64,000 nucleotides of DNA from Halichondria panicea (GCF_963675165.1 NC_087377.1:4293042-4357041), one strand, 5' to 3'; counted from the stretch's first letter, positions 21,727-33,198 are shown. Program-made: numbers and translations. Notes: a model not told the origin generated them from the sequence alone.

Positions 21727-22206
21727 ATGGCTGCAATAATGGAGAGAGAGCAGCTACAGATCAAGCCAACAGGATGCAACACAACTATCCCTGACTCCCC
21801 TATTGCTAAGCTGATGTACTATTTTGATTGTGTGTGCTGTTGTGTTGCTGATAGCAATGACCCTTCTATTAAGCGATTGAGAGCGTACAAGACCAACTAC
21901 AATTCGCTCTCCAGTGCAGAAGTATCTGCACTTTTGACTTTATGCTTGGCTCTCAGCCCTGACAAGTTGATTAATAGTGTCTTCTTCTTGAATGAAGATA
22001 TTACTAGAGGAAACAAGTTTTTTGAAGTCAGCGCAGTTTCTACGAAACTTCTTGTTTCAGAGTCGCTGCTTATTGGAGGGCAGAGGAAGAGAGTGCAAAA
22101 AATTATGATGTTCAAGAAAGAGTGGTTAGAGAGGAACTATATTCAGCCACTGAAGAGTTTCGTGCAGTCCTCTCAACAAAATACTTCATGCTGTACCATT
22201 TTGTGA
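21727..22206 (+). CDS. CaaX-array family protein, copy 7 (intact, 159 aa)
   Basis: Single-exon frame starting MAAIMEREQLQIKPTG and ending QNTSCCTIL. Family blocks: SPIAKLMYYFDCVCCCVADS (five Cys within a few residues), LCLALSPDKLINSVFF, EDITRGNKFFEVSAVSTK, LIGGQRKRVQKIMMFKKEW and LERNYIQPLKSFV. The C-T-I-L end predicts geranylgeranylation and membrane attachment. A decayed sulfotransferase exon lies just upstream, as in copies 1 and 5, showing that it came from the same duplication unit. Function unknown. Confidence 0.75.
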   Translation: MAAIMEREQLQIKPTGCNTTIPDSPIAKLMYYFDCVCCCVADSNDPSIKRLRAYKTNYNSLSSAEVSALLTLCLALSPDKLINSVFFLNEDITRGNKFFEVSAVSTKLLVSESLLIGGQRKRVQKIMMFKKEWLERNYIQPLKSFVQSSQQNTSCCTIL

Positions 22207-22544
22207 CTATATAATTATATATATATATAGATGTGTCAACCGCTAGTAACTATATTGTGTCAGTAAAGTATATAATGTCTTATTTGGTTGCACATGCATG
22301 CATAATTAGTCTTGAGTTATCCAGAAAAGAAATATTAAGCATGATTGTGATTATATATACCATAGTGAAATTTTCGAGGCAGCGGACTTATAATTATTTT
22401 GTGGAATGGCCTCTAAAAGCATTTCAGCTATATACAGTATTATGTGCTACAAAGTTAACCCATAATTATATAGCTTTATATATAAGGAGAGTGAACATTA
22501 ATTAGGATGGTGAACATCTGTCCAGTGCATACATGTGTATAAAA

Positions 22545-22605
22545 GCTATTCATAGCTTTATGTTATGTAGGCATCAGCATGCACCTGTGGTGCTTTCATT
22601 ATAAT
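22545..22605 (+). repeat. TIR-element family R1, 3' end fragment
   Basis: TTATGTAGGCATCAGCATGC and ACCTGTGGTGCTTTCATTAT match the 3' end of the R1 element at 29170-29225. Confidence 0.5.
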
Positions 22606-22662
22606 TATACACTATTCATTATAATTTATATATGTAGGTGCACGTGCTTGACAGTGACTTAC

Positions 22663-22701
22663 CTGGTCCCTTGAGATGCTTCGTTTGCCTCAAAGTAGCG
22701 C
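22663..22701 (-). pseudogene. short phase-1 exon copy (inverted block)
   Basis: 39-bp exon-like unit between AG (ACATACACAG) and GTAAGTCAC, reading ATLRQTKHLKGP in phase 1-1. It matches the exon at 50345-50384 but has length divisible by three. Part of the inverted duplication; no terminal exon nearby, so probably a relic. Confidence 0.45.
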
Positions 22702-23286
22702 CTGTGTATGTTAACGTGTATCTACAAGTGGCAGGGGCATAACTAGAGGAATGAGGCAGACCGGGTGCTTGCTCCGCAAAAATAATGGTTGACTGGAAAC
22801 TGCACCCACTAATTTTAACTCATAAAAGCTCATGTAAATGGCAGTAGTATATAACTGCTTCGTCATGAGACAATGATTATATAGAGCTCATTTTCTGCTC
22901 ATTCTAATTGGCTACCTGTATGGATTTAGCTAGCCAGAAATTATAGCTAGCCAGAGCTATTAAAAGCTAGTGAGGTAAGTCACATGACAGTTGAAGTTCC
23001 GCAATATTTCAAGCTGTATAATAGTTACGCCCCTGAGTGGTACCATGTATACATGTGCCCTAAAGCGCCCTAGCAATAGCAATAGCAAGCAACTTTAGAC
23101 TAGTTTGGCCAAAGCTGGGCTCTGTAAAGTCCTAGTTTGTTGAAGGGGCTCACACAAAAATGTGGCTTGAAACCACACTCTAAGGGACAGTCTCAGAATT
23201 TAGTTAATGACAATCATATATATAGCTAAGAAATGTGGGCTGCATGGGACCATGCACTTGATGAGGCCTTCATAGTGATGACTTAC

Positions 23287-23331
23287 CTATAGTCCTTTGA
23301 GATACTTTTTGTGCCAATATTACAAAAGCAC
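23287..23331 (-). pseudogene. short phase-1 exon copy (inverted block)
   Basis: 45-bp unit between ATGTGCAG and GTAAGTCATC, starting AFVILAQK in phase 1, homologous to 49741-49785. The two differ by small compensating indels near the 3' end. Confidence 0.45.
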
Positions 23332-23632
23332 CTGCACATTTATGCCAAAAAAATGTCACGTCAACATAATTATAGACACAAAAGTTGAATAGACTTACAT
23401 GATGTTGTTTTGATGAACATTTTTAGTCCTTGAGTTCCTAATGTGCATGGCGATATATACAATTATAATAGTATTATGTTTTCCATAATTAATTAACCCT
23501 ATAATTATGTTATATGCTGCATAGTTATGGACACTAACTTGACCCTTTGACCCTAACGTTGAAGGTTACAGTAACCCCAATCTTCTATAGGCTGGAGGTG
23601 TGAGAAAAGTTACAACAGGCGGATAACTGGCC

Positions 23633-23671
<39 letters not shown>

Positions 23672-24176
23672 TAATAGTTGAAGTGCATGCAGCCATCCTC
23701 ACACACTGCACAAACACTTCACTATAGTGGTCATCGTTGACTGCACTTCAAAAGTAACTTCTGCCAACCACCTCACCAACCTGAAATCCTACAATTATAC
23801 AAGTCAGTGCATGCTTGCAATGCAAGTGTACATTATGTGGTCTCATCACTAAGGCTTTCACAGGAAGTATTTACAGCTAACCGGCTGCTAAAATCACTGT
23901 CTCAAACCAAGTTTGTCTTTTCTTAGGTTTTCTTGCAGACACGTGTCTCACGGGAGAAATTAAGGTGTGGGAGATAAATTAGGGTTTGCGAGATATAATT
24001 ATAGATTAATGTTAGCAAATAATTGACTGTGGCCTTCATGCAGCTGTCTATGTACAGTGTTGTCTAATTATAATCACTTACCTGCATGGTGACCCCACAA
24101 GGAGGAGTGCATGGGAGATAATCCTCAAATCCTTTTTCTATAGGAATGTGTTTTGTAAATGGAGGTTTTCAAGAAA

Positions 24177-24310
24177 ATGAAGCCTATATATAGAAACTCT
24201 TACATGTACTCATGGATCCTTGCAATTGAGCATATACAGCTATAGCATTCTACACACACACATGCACACTATCGTATGTACCTCGCTTGAGCATTCACAT
24301 CATGGCATAA
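24177..24310 (-). repeat. TIR-element family R1, inverted end fragment
   Basis: AGCCTATATATAGAAACTCT, GATCCTTGCAATTGAGCA, an ACACAC tract and TACCTCGCTTG match the inverted copy at 60720-60838. Confidence 0.5.
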
Positions 24311-24539
24311 CATCAGTGGATATAATTTCACTCTCAAATGTGTCCTTGAAGTCTGATGTCTACTCTTCTGGTACCACCAACTTTACCTGACACTATAAAT
24401 TATTTCCTGAGTTGAAAATAATGCGCTTTGATGTCAAAGACAAACCACCGATTATTATAGGGTGACCACATGCATGCACTAGACAAATTTCACTATAGTG
24501 ATTAACCATGCGTACATGGTGTCTCTCCCCTCCCCCCCA

Positions 24540-24690
24540 CACACACACACATGTAGGCTCAATACTATTTGTAAGGTGCATGTGCGTGCACTACCGCCCC
24601 CTATATATATAGTGATATGGATGGACGAGGACCTACTGAGAGACTTAATTAACTGCTTATATAAACTGCATGGAAATGCTTCACAGCACA
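24540..24690 (+). pseudogene. SDAD1 exon 13 fragment, inverted
   Basis: Plus-strand DNA reads [10 protein letters not shown], as in exon 13 of the SDAD1 gene (53636-53462, minus strand), preceded by a recognisable RLNT...V...V.. segment broken by a TA-rich insertion. It continues the inverted block 22630-24145. Confidence 0.65.
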
Positions 24691-25254
24691 TGGCAAAAGT
24701 GTAGTAGGTAGGAAATATGTTGTCAAGAACAAAATGTCATTTCATGCTCAGGTCTCAAAAGGTCCCTTTGTCCCATGCAGTGCATGCAATAATAATTATT
24801 ATAATACCATATATACTGGCACTGCATGCTATAGACTATATTATTATAGGAACCATCATGCATAATTATTATGTTTGGGTGCAAAGCTTATAATTATAAT
24901 TATTGCTATTATAATAATTATTCCTTTGATCTCAGATCAAAAGGCAGTAAGTATTATGTATATTATACTGATACTGTTCATTTACTTTCTTGAATTATAC
25001 GACTATATAATTATGCAATTTTAAGAAACTAGAATTAATCGATTCAGTTACATTCATTAAACAACTTATAGGATGCGTGCATGGTGATGAACATCTATCT
25101 GCATGTTCATTGTATAATTATTATCATTGACAATCAAAACTCAACATGTGTATAATAATTATACACTATACTTTACAACATGCAGTACTCACAAATTGAT
25201 GTATGGAGCACTCTGGCACTCACACCACACACAGCTAGTACGTGTAGATGTAGT

Positions 25255-25548
25255 CCAGTTGCCCAATCATCCCAGCCTATAGTCCCGCTGTTTTCTATAT
25301 GATGGTATAGAGAGCTATTTATATGTCATCAGCGTATATCACTTTTTTATTGATCTATAGTTGGTTAATATAAATCAAAAAAAGTAAGGGGCCTTAGTAT
25401 GGACCCTTGGGGCACTCCTGATATTCCTGAAAGATGATTTGATTCCGCGCCATCAAGTACCACAGCTTGTGTTCTCTCTGATAGGTAGCTTTGAATCCAC
25501 CTTATTTTGACACTGTATAAAAGAGATCATTCCAAGCTTTCTGGCTGC
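25255..25548 (-). pseudogene. non-LTR retrotransposon reverse transcriptase fragment
   Basis: Minus-strand DNA reads SERTQAVVLDGAESNHLSG, then GVPQGSILRPLTFF, stops, and VIYADDI, the catalytic YxDD box of reverse transcriptases. The S-GVPQGS-L-P block is characteristic of LINE-type RTs. Several stops and frame changes make it dead. Confidence 0.75.
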
Positions 25549-27031
25549 ATTTTGTGTATTGCACTGTGGTCACCTGTTAGCTTTGATGCACCACCATGCA
25601 GGCTTCACTGTGCAATTTGCACTACTGCAGTTTCTCAAACATGCAACAAACAGCCCATACATGATGAATATTTTTGCAAAGAGTGGGTAATGATCGACCA
25701 TGATTGTTGTTAAAACCGATCTGTGTGTGTACTTGTGTGTGTGTCTGTGTGTGTGTGTTGACAATTATTTTTTAATGTCGCATTCTAAATTTAGCCACTC
25801 CCTAGCCTTGATTGTAGCCCATTGGAAAATCAGTGTTTTTAAGCGGCCTGAAATCGAAGCAAGTAGACTCCGTAAAGTTACCTCTAATTAGACGCGACTT
25901 TCTAAATATGCGACACCAGGACTTAAATATTATTTTTTCAACCTCCAAACAAAGCGACCTCTGGCTTCATAATTATTAAAAAGTGTCGCTCTAAATCGAA
26001 GTCTTACGGTAGTGATAACAAGCCAAACATCGTCCAATCTAACTAGCTAATTATTATCAATAGCAAATCAAGGCTGCACCAATTATTCATTAAATTCTAG
26101 TATATGTGCATGTTTGTGCGATTCATTCATCGGACATTAAATTTACCATAATTAGCAATTGGAATATGATCACAAACTTCTTTAGTTAATCAGAGGAACA
26201 AATTGACTTACCTCAAATGGAATAGTGTGTGTGTCTGTTAGCCATTGGTTTGGGTTCTCATACTCTCTGATATTTTTCAGAGGCCCTAACTCCTAACAGT
26301 AACTTTTGCTTCCTCCAAATTGACCATAATTAGATGTAGATCTAACTAACCACATGATCCACCCATCTAGCCCTATAAGAAGTGCCATTGTTTAGGCCAG
26401 TATATTATACTTGCTCTACTGCTCCTCTGAGACCATTAAGGTGCACTCCTCCTCACACACACAATGTATATACATATGCATAAACTGTACAACTAAGAAG
26501 AAAAAGATCATCACTGACGCCCGGGATCGAGGGATGAAAGGATGAAATGCATAATCATGTCAATCGTTCCAGACTAGTTATACGCTGCACACTGCATTGA
26601 ATTCACTTGCATTGATGGCCATTCAACAGAAAATTTCAATCACCATTACAATTCGGATTTCAACCACAAAATTGCTTGGAAATATTAATTCATGAACATT
26701 AGAATTGTTACTGATTACAGATAATTATAATTATATAATTACACACAGTCCTATTTTCTATGTTTCTGTTTGAGCAGCGACTTCCTAAGTGCCATTTGCT
26801 TTTCTCTGAATGACTTTTTGCTCTTGCCTCGAACTAGTCTCTTTTGTTTCTGCATTATGAATGCTTTCTTCTTGTTTTTGTCTTTGTTGGTGGTACTTGT
26901 GAGGATTGAGCTTGTGCCTCTTGGTGCCAAACTTGTTCCTATCCTCTCGACCACTCTGTGGTTGTGTGTGTGTGGGTGGGGTGTTAATGAATATTATATA
27001 TACATTGTACTAGTTCACTATAGGCTAGAAG

Positions 27032-27131
27032 CAGAGGAGGTACAACACGCGTGCCTTGATTTAGTAATTTGCCTCTGCAATAATGTTGAGCGTGGGCGGA
27101 TAATTGAGGCACGTGTTTTGTACCTCCTCTG
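27032..27131. mobile_element. 100-bp palindromic MULE-like MITE
   Basis: CAGAGGAGGTACAACACGCG at one end, TACCTCCTCTG at the other, almost self-complementary throughout. Flanked by GGCTAGAAG (27023-27031) and GGCTAGACG (27132-27140), a near-perfect 9-bp target duplication. Same insertion as 51822-51921 in the active SDAD1 gene, so it predates the locus duplication. Confidence 0.7.
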
Positions 27132-27972
27132 GGCTAGACGTCTAATCATAGTGTGTGTGTAAACAGTAGTTAATTAGGTTTGCATTTCAAGTGAGGGGAA
27201 AAGGGTTATATCTAAAAGGCTATAATTATGTACACGTATACTTTTATACTCTCCAACCGCGCATTCTTATCATACTTCATCTTGACATGATCCAAGTGTC
27301 ATAATGGCGGCCTCAGGCAGTAGTTCTCCCTCCCCTTCTCTACGCTCCTCCTGCTGAGCTAGCAACTCTGTCAGTTGACGTTTAACGCCACGTCTCGGGG
27401 CTAGCTTGAAGGAGAGTTGTTTTTGACGTATCCATGGTGGTGCGAAACTCCTCCTGAGTCAGGATCTGTGTGTGTGTGTAGGAGGGTTATGTGGTATAAG
27501 CAATCAATTATTTCGAAGTAGTGAATTCGACGAATTGGTTTCATTGTGGGTGTCTAAAAGAAGAAAATCGTGCTGACTAAGAAAAATAAGACACCTCTCT
27601 ACAGTACACTCACTCTGGACTGAGCAATGTCAGCAGCACGCTGCAGTCCCTGCTCCTTCACTTCTTTCAACATCTCCTTTGGTGCCTTCACTTCACCACC
27701 GCTAAACTGCACCTTCTTCACAGCGCTCCTACCAGAAGATGTTGAAGGTTCGTCTTTATCCTGGAACGGAACGGAACCACCCTCACGGTCCTCCACGTAT
27801 TGAGGGCTGCGCGGTTCAGATTCTGATTCACTTTCAGACTCCTGTTCCACCCAGTCATCGCTCTCGTCTTAACTGATTCCAGTTCTAGTGTATGCACGCC
27901 ATTGTCGGAGTCATTGTCGTCCGTTGCTTGTGTGATGGATATCGATCCATTCTCCGTAACTATCATCACCTA

Positions 27973-27974
<2 letters not shown>

Positions 27975-28013
<39 letters not shown>
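27975..28013. repeat. (GT)n microsatellite
   Basis: GT dinucleotide run beside the exon 15 copy of the SDAD1 pseudogene. Confidence 0.85.
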
Positions 28014-28017
<4 letters not shown>

Positions 28018-28675
28018 CACTGAGAGGTAGTACATGTAAAATATCCACAAATACGAATGTCAATAAGCACATAATAATTATCTAACATGTACAGTGGCCG
28101 AAATTAATATAATTCAATTAAGCACATAGCACATGCAAGACTACACGTAACATGTGGTAGACTATACAGAGTTGCTTTGTATTATTTGGGCCGTACATGT
28201 TGGTACTCACTGTCGTCTTGGATACTCTCTCCTTCATCGTCGTTGCTAGCCTGGTCTGAGTTCAGATCCACCAAATCTGTTCCGGGTATGATCTCAGCCG
28301 CTCTTACTTTACCGCAGTCCTTGGAGACAGTTGCGGACTGAGACTGAGTGGGTTTGCCCTGTATCAGATAATGAGGGGAAGAGATATTAAAAGGAGCTTA
28401 TCAATAACATTTTATTTGGTGACCATAACAAAATTTAAACCCCAGAGTGCTTTAGATAACATACATAATTATTGATCCAGCATGTCAGTATCGTATAGCG
28501 AGTAATTTTCGTAGAGTAAAATATTGTGGGAAAGCTGACTTCCATGAAAACGTACGTGGTTTACCAGAACGCATGCAATGCAATGCAGTGCAGGCCATGA
28601 AATTTTTGCACACGAAAATCAGCGCGTTTGAGTTGAACAAAAATTTTTTACCCCACGAAAATTACACCATGATTA

Positions 28676-29225
28676 TGCCTCGGTGCGCATGCGCAAGCGA
28701 GGTATACGGTAATGTGTTTGTATGTCTGTGTGTGTGTGTGTGTGTCTGTGTAGACTGCTACAGCTGCTCAAGTGAATCAAGTGCAAGTAAGAGTTTATAT
28801 AGGCTTCTAGTCATGTTTACTTGGATTTTAATTCGTGGATTTGCAAAATAATGCTTCGTTCTCGAGTTATGCCTAGTTTTGCTTACTTGGAATGCCATTG
28901 CAGCCTTTTCAGAAGAGCACGTAGCCAAATTTGTTTACCGAGTGTTACTACTCTACTTAGTAGTTAGCTCTGCACTAGAACGCCAGCTATTGGTAGCTTA
29001 CGAAGAGAGCTGCAAGGCTCTGCTGATGGCAGCCATTAATTTTAGACTTGAACTTTTGGCATCAATCGTTTTTAACAACAATCATGGTCGATCATTACCC
29101 ACTCTTTAAGTTTGCATGCAGCAAAATCAAAAATGTTCATCAGTATAAAAGCTATTATTAGCTTTTTGTTATGTAGCTTTGGCATCTCCACCGAGGCATC
29201 AGCACCTGCGGTGCTTTCATTATAA
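28676..29225 (+). mobile_element. TIR element, family R1 (most complete forward copy)
   Basis: Starts TGCCTCGGTGCGCATGCGCA and ends CACCGAGGCATCAGC plus CTGCGGTGCTTTCATTATAA. The short TIR is TGCCTCGGTG. Body landmarks: TACAGCTGCTCAAG, TTCTCGAGTTATGCCTAG, GGTCGATCATTACCCACTC. A 600-bp inverted relative lies at 60226-60838. The frames inside (for example 28879-29109) are not conserved in that copy. Confidence 0.65.
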
Positions 29226-29289
29226 TGGTAGTCCAATTTAATGCATGTATAACGGGAACTTCATCTAGATACCCCCCCCCACACACACA

Positions 29290-29456
29290 CACTGTTAAAA
29301 ATGGGTAGTTACAATAGCACCCAAAGTGCTATGCCAACACTCACCTAATGGTGCTATCACAACACTAAGAGTGCAGTCGTAACTGCTACGTGTTACTAGA
29401 ACAATAAAGGGTGCTATTATACACTTAAAAGTGCTTGTGGAACATTTTAAACAGTG
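29290..29456. mobile_element. MITE with internal GTGCT...ACAC repeats (family R5)
   Basis: Ends CACTGTTAAAAATG and ACATTTTAAACAGTG. Between them GTGCTAT and its complement alternate every 20-30 bp. Related sequence at 32350-32630. Both copies sit beside CA-rich simple repeats. Confidence 0.55.
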
Positions 29457-30603
29457 TTGTGCATGCACTTACCTAGTTGTTAAAATCATATTACTCTAAC
29501 TATACACCAGATGGTGTTACTCAAATAAGAATTGTGTGATTGTAGCACTATACATGGTGCAATGTAAGCACCTCTACAAATCACCTGCATGCAAATCAAG
29601 GCCAGTCTATAATGATTCATGTAGTTGCATGTGTAAATAAATAGTTGCTTATATAGTAACAAACCCGTTCCATTAAAATAGTTGAATCTGGTATAATTAT
29701 TATACCTTTGTATTCAAGCATGCAAGTAGATTATAATTATAGTCACCTTATTTATTATACTTATTCAGTATAAATTCTAATCACATGCGTAATTATGTAT
29801 ACAGGGGTGAAGCAGCACACTTGTACTGATGACGAAACAATCGGCCCTGTGAGGAACTTTCCAAGAAAAAATTAGTGCACTTTTCAAGTGTACCGGCAAT
29901 ATTTTAGCTATTCAGTATTTATAACTTATGTGATGAACCAGTACTAGTTATCATTATTAGTTACTGTAACTATGTGTTTGAAGTTGCAACATCTATTGAG
30001 GACTAGACTATGTGCATGTCACGCTAATGGACAAATTAATGCCCAACAATAATTATTAACAATTCAATCGTCTGAAAAATCATACATCCTGTATTTAGCA
30101 AAGTAGCTGGCTTATAGTGTGTTCTTTCTACTCGTACAGTTGCCCTGCAAATTTAACTCTTACTTTGCTCCCACCCCTCCCCTCTTCCATGCAAGGGCAT
30201 ACACTGATGATATGATCATAATTAATTGATGCCGGAGCACAGACTCAAATGCGTGGTGGGTAGCCAAGACTACATAAACAAAACAAAATCGTGGGTGGTA
30301 GACGTGCAGCACTGATCTCACGTGAACCTTGTGATAGACAGCTGCCTGCATGAGAGTCTCTGCACACAGCTGCGTGCACCTTAACTGTACGAAGGCGCCA
30401 GGCCGGCCTACTCTAGCTCTGTACTGTGCTCTGGTACTACATGGACTAAGTTGCTAGATGTACTACACTGCAAGATGGCACACTGCTTTGACTCGGAACT
30501 ATAGAGTAAGTTGCTGCAAAACCATTGTTGTGCTAAAAAGCTTGACATAGACAGACTGCAAGTCTACTACTCACTACTATAATTGTAACTATATAATAAT
30601 TCT
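29457..30603. other. no gene seen
   Basis: AT-rich spacer; short frames only. Confidence 0.4.
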
Positions 30604-30936
30604 TGTTGGGCTTTGTGGGCAGCTGTCCGTCAGTCTGATATGTTGGGCTTTGTGGGCAGCTGTCCGTCAGTCTGATATGTTGGGCTTTGTGGGCAGCTGT
30701 CCGTCAGTCTGATATGTTGGGCTTTGTGGGCAGCTGTCCGTCAGTCTGATATGTTGGGCTTTGTGGGCAGCTGTCCGTCAGTCTGATATGCTGGGCTTTG
30801 TGGGCAGCTGTCCGTCAGTCTGATATGTTGGGCTTTGTGGGCAGCTGTCCGTCAGTCTGATATGTTGGGCTTTGTGGGCACTTGTCTGTCAGTCTGATAT
30901 GTTGGGCTTTGTGGGCACGTGTCCGTCAGTTAGATG
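30604..30936. repeat. 37-bp minisatellite, nine units
   Basis: Unit starts TGTTGGGCTTTGTGGGCAGC and ends CAGTCTGATA. Units begin every 37 bp from 30604 to 30900; the first seven are nearly identical (one C for T at 30790), the last two diverge (CACTTGTCTG, CACGTGTCCG). 37 is not a multiple of three and all frames carry stops over the array, so it is not coding. Confidence 0.95.
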
Positions 30937-31118
30937 TATGTTGAGCGTTAGGAACACTTTCCTGTCAGACTGGTTTTTCGCACGTATCTACATTTGCATA
31001 CAAATCATCATAATTATAATTTTTGTCTTCCAATTATAATTTCCAATGACAACAAGATAATGGTTGTTTCTTACAAAATTATCGCATCGTAAGAGCTATA
31101 GGTACTCTTTTCATGCAG

Positions 31119-31430
31119 GGTTCATGGAGTCGAGCTATTTAAACAAGGTTAAAGAATATGCGTCGCAAATTGAGATTCAACATCTGTCCAAAGATAAACC
31201 ACTGCTCTTTAAAAGGAATAGTCCAAAAACAAAGCGTAACAAAGGTGCTATCAGGAGTGATATGATCGACCAGCAGTTACAGATGTGCGTATATACTTAC
31301 CTTCTATCCACCACTGACCAATTATGTCTATGTAAGTTCACTATTAATCATTATTGTGTTCAAGCATATAGCTGTAAATGTTTGCAGTAGTAATAGAATT
31401 TTTTGAAATTACAGGAAAAGATACCTATAG
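31119..31430 (+). CDS. hypothetical 3' exons of an unrecognised gene
   Basis: An exon-like frame at 31119-31284 follows TTTCATGCAG and reads FMESSYLNKVKEYASQIEIQ, then a Lys-rich stretch (NSPKTKRNKGAIRSDMIDQQ). With donor GTGCGT and acceptor TTACAG, the next exon (31415-31430) would add MKRYL and a stop. The sequence is highly charged with helix-forming spacing but matches no family I know. No upstream exons found. The model rests on frame and splice signals only. Confidence 0.25.
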
Positions 31431-32282
31431 ATTTACTTTTGAGGAAAATTGGAAAGAATTCGAACAAAGGAGAACAATGTTAAGCTACAGGAGCTGGTTG
31501 AAGACTATGCAGTCACTGGTGCAGTCACAATCTAATGGTAAATACAAACCCATATCTTCAAACATACATTTTTTTTTATTCAGTTCTGAAGATAATACTG
31601 TAAGAAGAAGGATGCAGTACAAATGATATTTGTCAAGCTGCTGCTCCACGTATGTAATGCATAAACAGTTACAAATACTTGATACTTGAGAACAGATTCT
31701 TCTGTTGCCCTTGAATTCATCCTGTGTGGGGGGGTATATGCTTATTATAACGAGAATAACCCTGTCATCATACATAATTATATAATTATACACAGTAATG
31801 CATGCACACTGGGTATTTGGAAGAGGTGACAACAGTTGTTAAAGTGTTAGGCTTTCGGCTTATTTGAATAATTGTCTCCTACTCACTTATATCACTGCCT
31901 ACTGTTTTTGTGAGCCCCATCCTTATCCCATCATAATATATACATGCAGGTGGATGACATGCAACGTTCGTTCAAGGTAGAAAAAGTGCTATTGAATCTG
32001 GATCAATGAACTACTTCGTCATCGTAGAGAAAGAAGTGTATGAAGTAGATTCATTCTATGAAACTCTTGTACTATGTTTTTGACATTTTAGTACCCACGT
32101 GCATGTCTGCATGGCACCCTTTTATTTTTTATTTTTAAGGTCCCGAACTGCCTAAGTGTATTGTGGTCGTAGTTATTAAACACTTTATGAGGTTATAGGT
32201 ATACATATCTTCATACTTTTATTGTATGCTATCGTGATGCATATCATTATACACATGCTATAATTATGTTACGTCATTTAAG

Positions 32283-32368
32283 TCAAGTGCATGAGCTTAT
32301 CGAGAAGTGCAATAAGCATGCATGCAATATTTTATGCTTTGCATAAAGAGTAGCAATGACAACTGTAC
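32283..32368 (-). CDS. possible terminal membrane exon (minus strand)
   Basis: Behind ACTACAG the minus strand reads TVVIATLYAKHKILHACLLH and ends ISSCT, entered in phase 1. The short hydrophobic stretch followed by basic residues resembles the membrane exons at 45630-45748 and 50780-50871. It lies against the R5 repeat at 32350-32630. Could be chance. Confidence 0.2.
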
Positions 32369-32629
32369 CTGTAGTAACAGCAGCACCCATCCCCAGTGCT
32401 TTAATAACACCATTGTAGGTGTAGTTGTAAAAGTTACACACAGTTTGGAGTTGCAGTAACTCCAAGAAAGTGCAAGTACAGCACATTTTCATGCTGTTAC
32501 AACTCCAAAATGAGTGTTTTAATAACACTAAAATCTGGTGCTGTAATAACTCCATATATGAGTGCCATATTTGGTACAATGGTTTTACCCCACTTTTGGG
32601 TGTTACAATAGCACCACATTTTTAACAGT

Positions 32630-32630
<1 letters not shown>
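32350..32630. repeat. R5-family repeat with alternating GTGYT...AACAC motifs
   Basis: CAGTGCTTTAATAACACC, GAGTGTTTTAATAACACT, GGTGCTGTAATAACTCC, TGTTACAATAGCACC and similar units recur about every 30 bp. The right end is ACATTTTTAACAGTG. Confidence 0.5.
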
Positions 32631-32660
<30 letters not shown>

Positions 32661-32681
32661 CACATACGCACACGCACACGC

Positions 32682-32727
<46 letters not shown>
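32631..32727. repeat. CA/CG-rich simple repeat
   Basis: CACGCACG units passing into (CA)n. The cysteine-valine or histidine-threonine frames here are artefacts of the repeat. Confidence 0.9.
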
Positions 32728-33046
32728 TCAACCTAAATACCGCTCCCCTATACACACGCACTTTGCATGTTAAGAGAGTGTCTAAATGCCAGGTATATAG
32801 ACATTTTTGACAGCATTGCCAATAGATTTCCAGCCATGAGCCTATAGAAATAACCAACCTTGATAGTTGTTCTGTTTTCCTCCTGCGTGACGATCTTCCT
32901 CATGCCGAGCAACGTTTAACTCGTCCTATAGGTGCATGGTTGGGAGTAACAAAATTATGATTACAATTATAGCAGCAAAGAAAGTATTTTCCAGCTATTA
33001 AAAAATTGAAGTGCATGTCCATAATTATGTAGGAGAATTATGAGTA

Positions 33047-33198
33047 CAGTGGAGCCCCTCTTAACGGCCACCCTTAAAGAAAGGCCAACTGTGATATAAA
33101 AGTCAAGTACCAATTGAAATTACAACCCCTCAACAAACGTCACCTCTGCATGCATGTATATATATATAGCGGCCAATTCCTATAAAGCGGTTCCACTG
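33047..33198. mobile_element. pogo/Tc1-like MITE (family R3)
   Basis: Ends CAGTGGAGCCCCTCTTAACG and GCGGTTCCACTG; interior GGCCACC, AAAGAAAGGCC, CAACCCCTCAACAAA. Lies between the exon 8 and exon 7 remnants of the SDAD1 pseudogene, at the position matching the MITE at 55691-55820 in the active gene. Confidence 0.6.

Larger units (their letters stand above)
22630..24145. repeat. segmental duplication, inverted copy of 48925-50425
   Basis: Read on the minus strand, it follows 48925-50425 through GGATTTGAGG, CAATTATTTGCTAAC, GAGACACGTG, the short exons at 23331 and 22701, and a MITE with TAACTAGA / TAGTTACGCCCCTG ends. A (TA)n tract lies at 23638-23665. Contains no complete gene. Confidence 0.65.
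26010..29290. repeat. segmental duplication, direct copy of 50825-53350
   Basis: The two blocks match from the end of the membrane exon at 50780-50871 (GTGATAACAAGCCAAACAT) through SDAD1 exons 17-14 to a poly-C/CA tract (29271 and 53324). The copy is interrupted by an R1 element at 28676-29225. Confidence 0.75.

Noticed and set aside
28879-29109. 76-codon frame in the R1 element
   Set aside because: The inverted R1 copy at 60226-60838 does not keep the frame; non-coding repeat.
30604-30936. Possible CRISPR array
   Set aside because: Units are contiguous 37-bp repeats without spacers, in a eukaryotic setting; it is a minisatellite.
31378-31626. Frame reading EFFEITGKDTYRF... and an alternative coiled-coil-like frame in the same DNA
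   Set aside because: Neither joins in phase to the 31119 exon with the visible splice sites; kept only as the short 3' exon ending MKRYL.
32497-32857. Several frames of Cys-Val or His-Thr repeats
   Set aside because: Artefacts of the CA/GT simple repeat.
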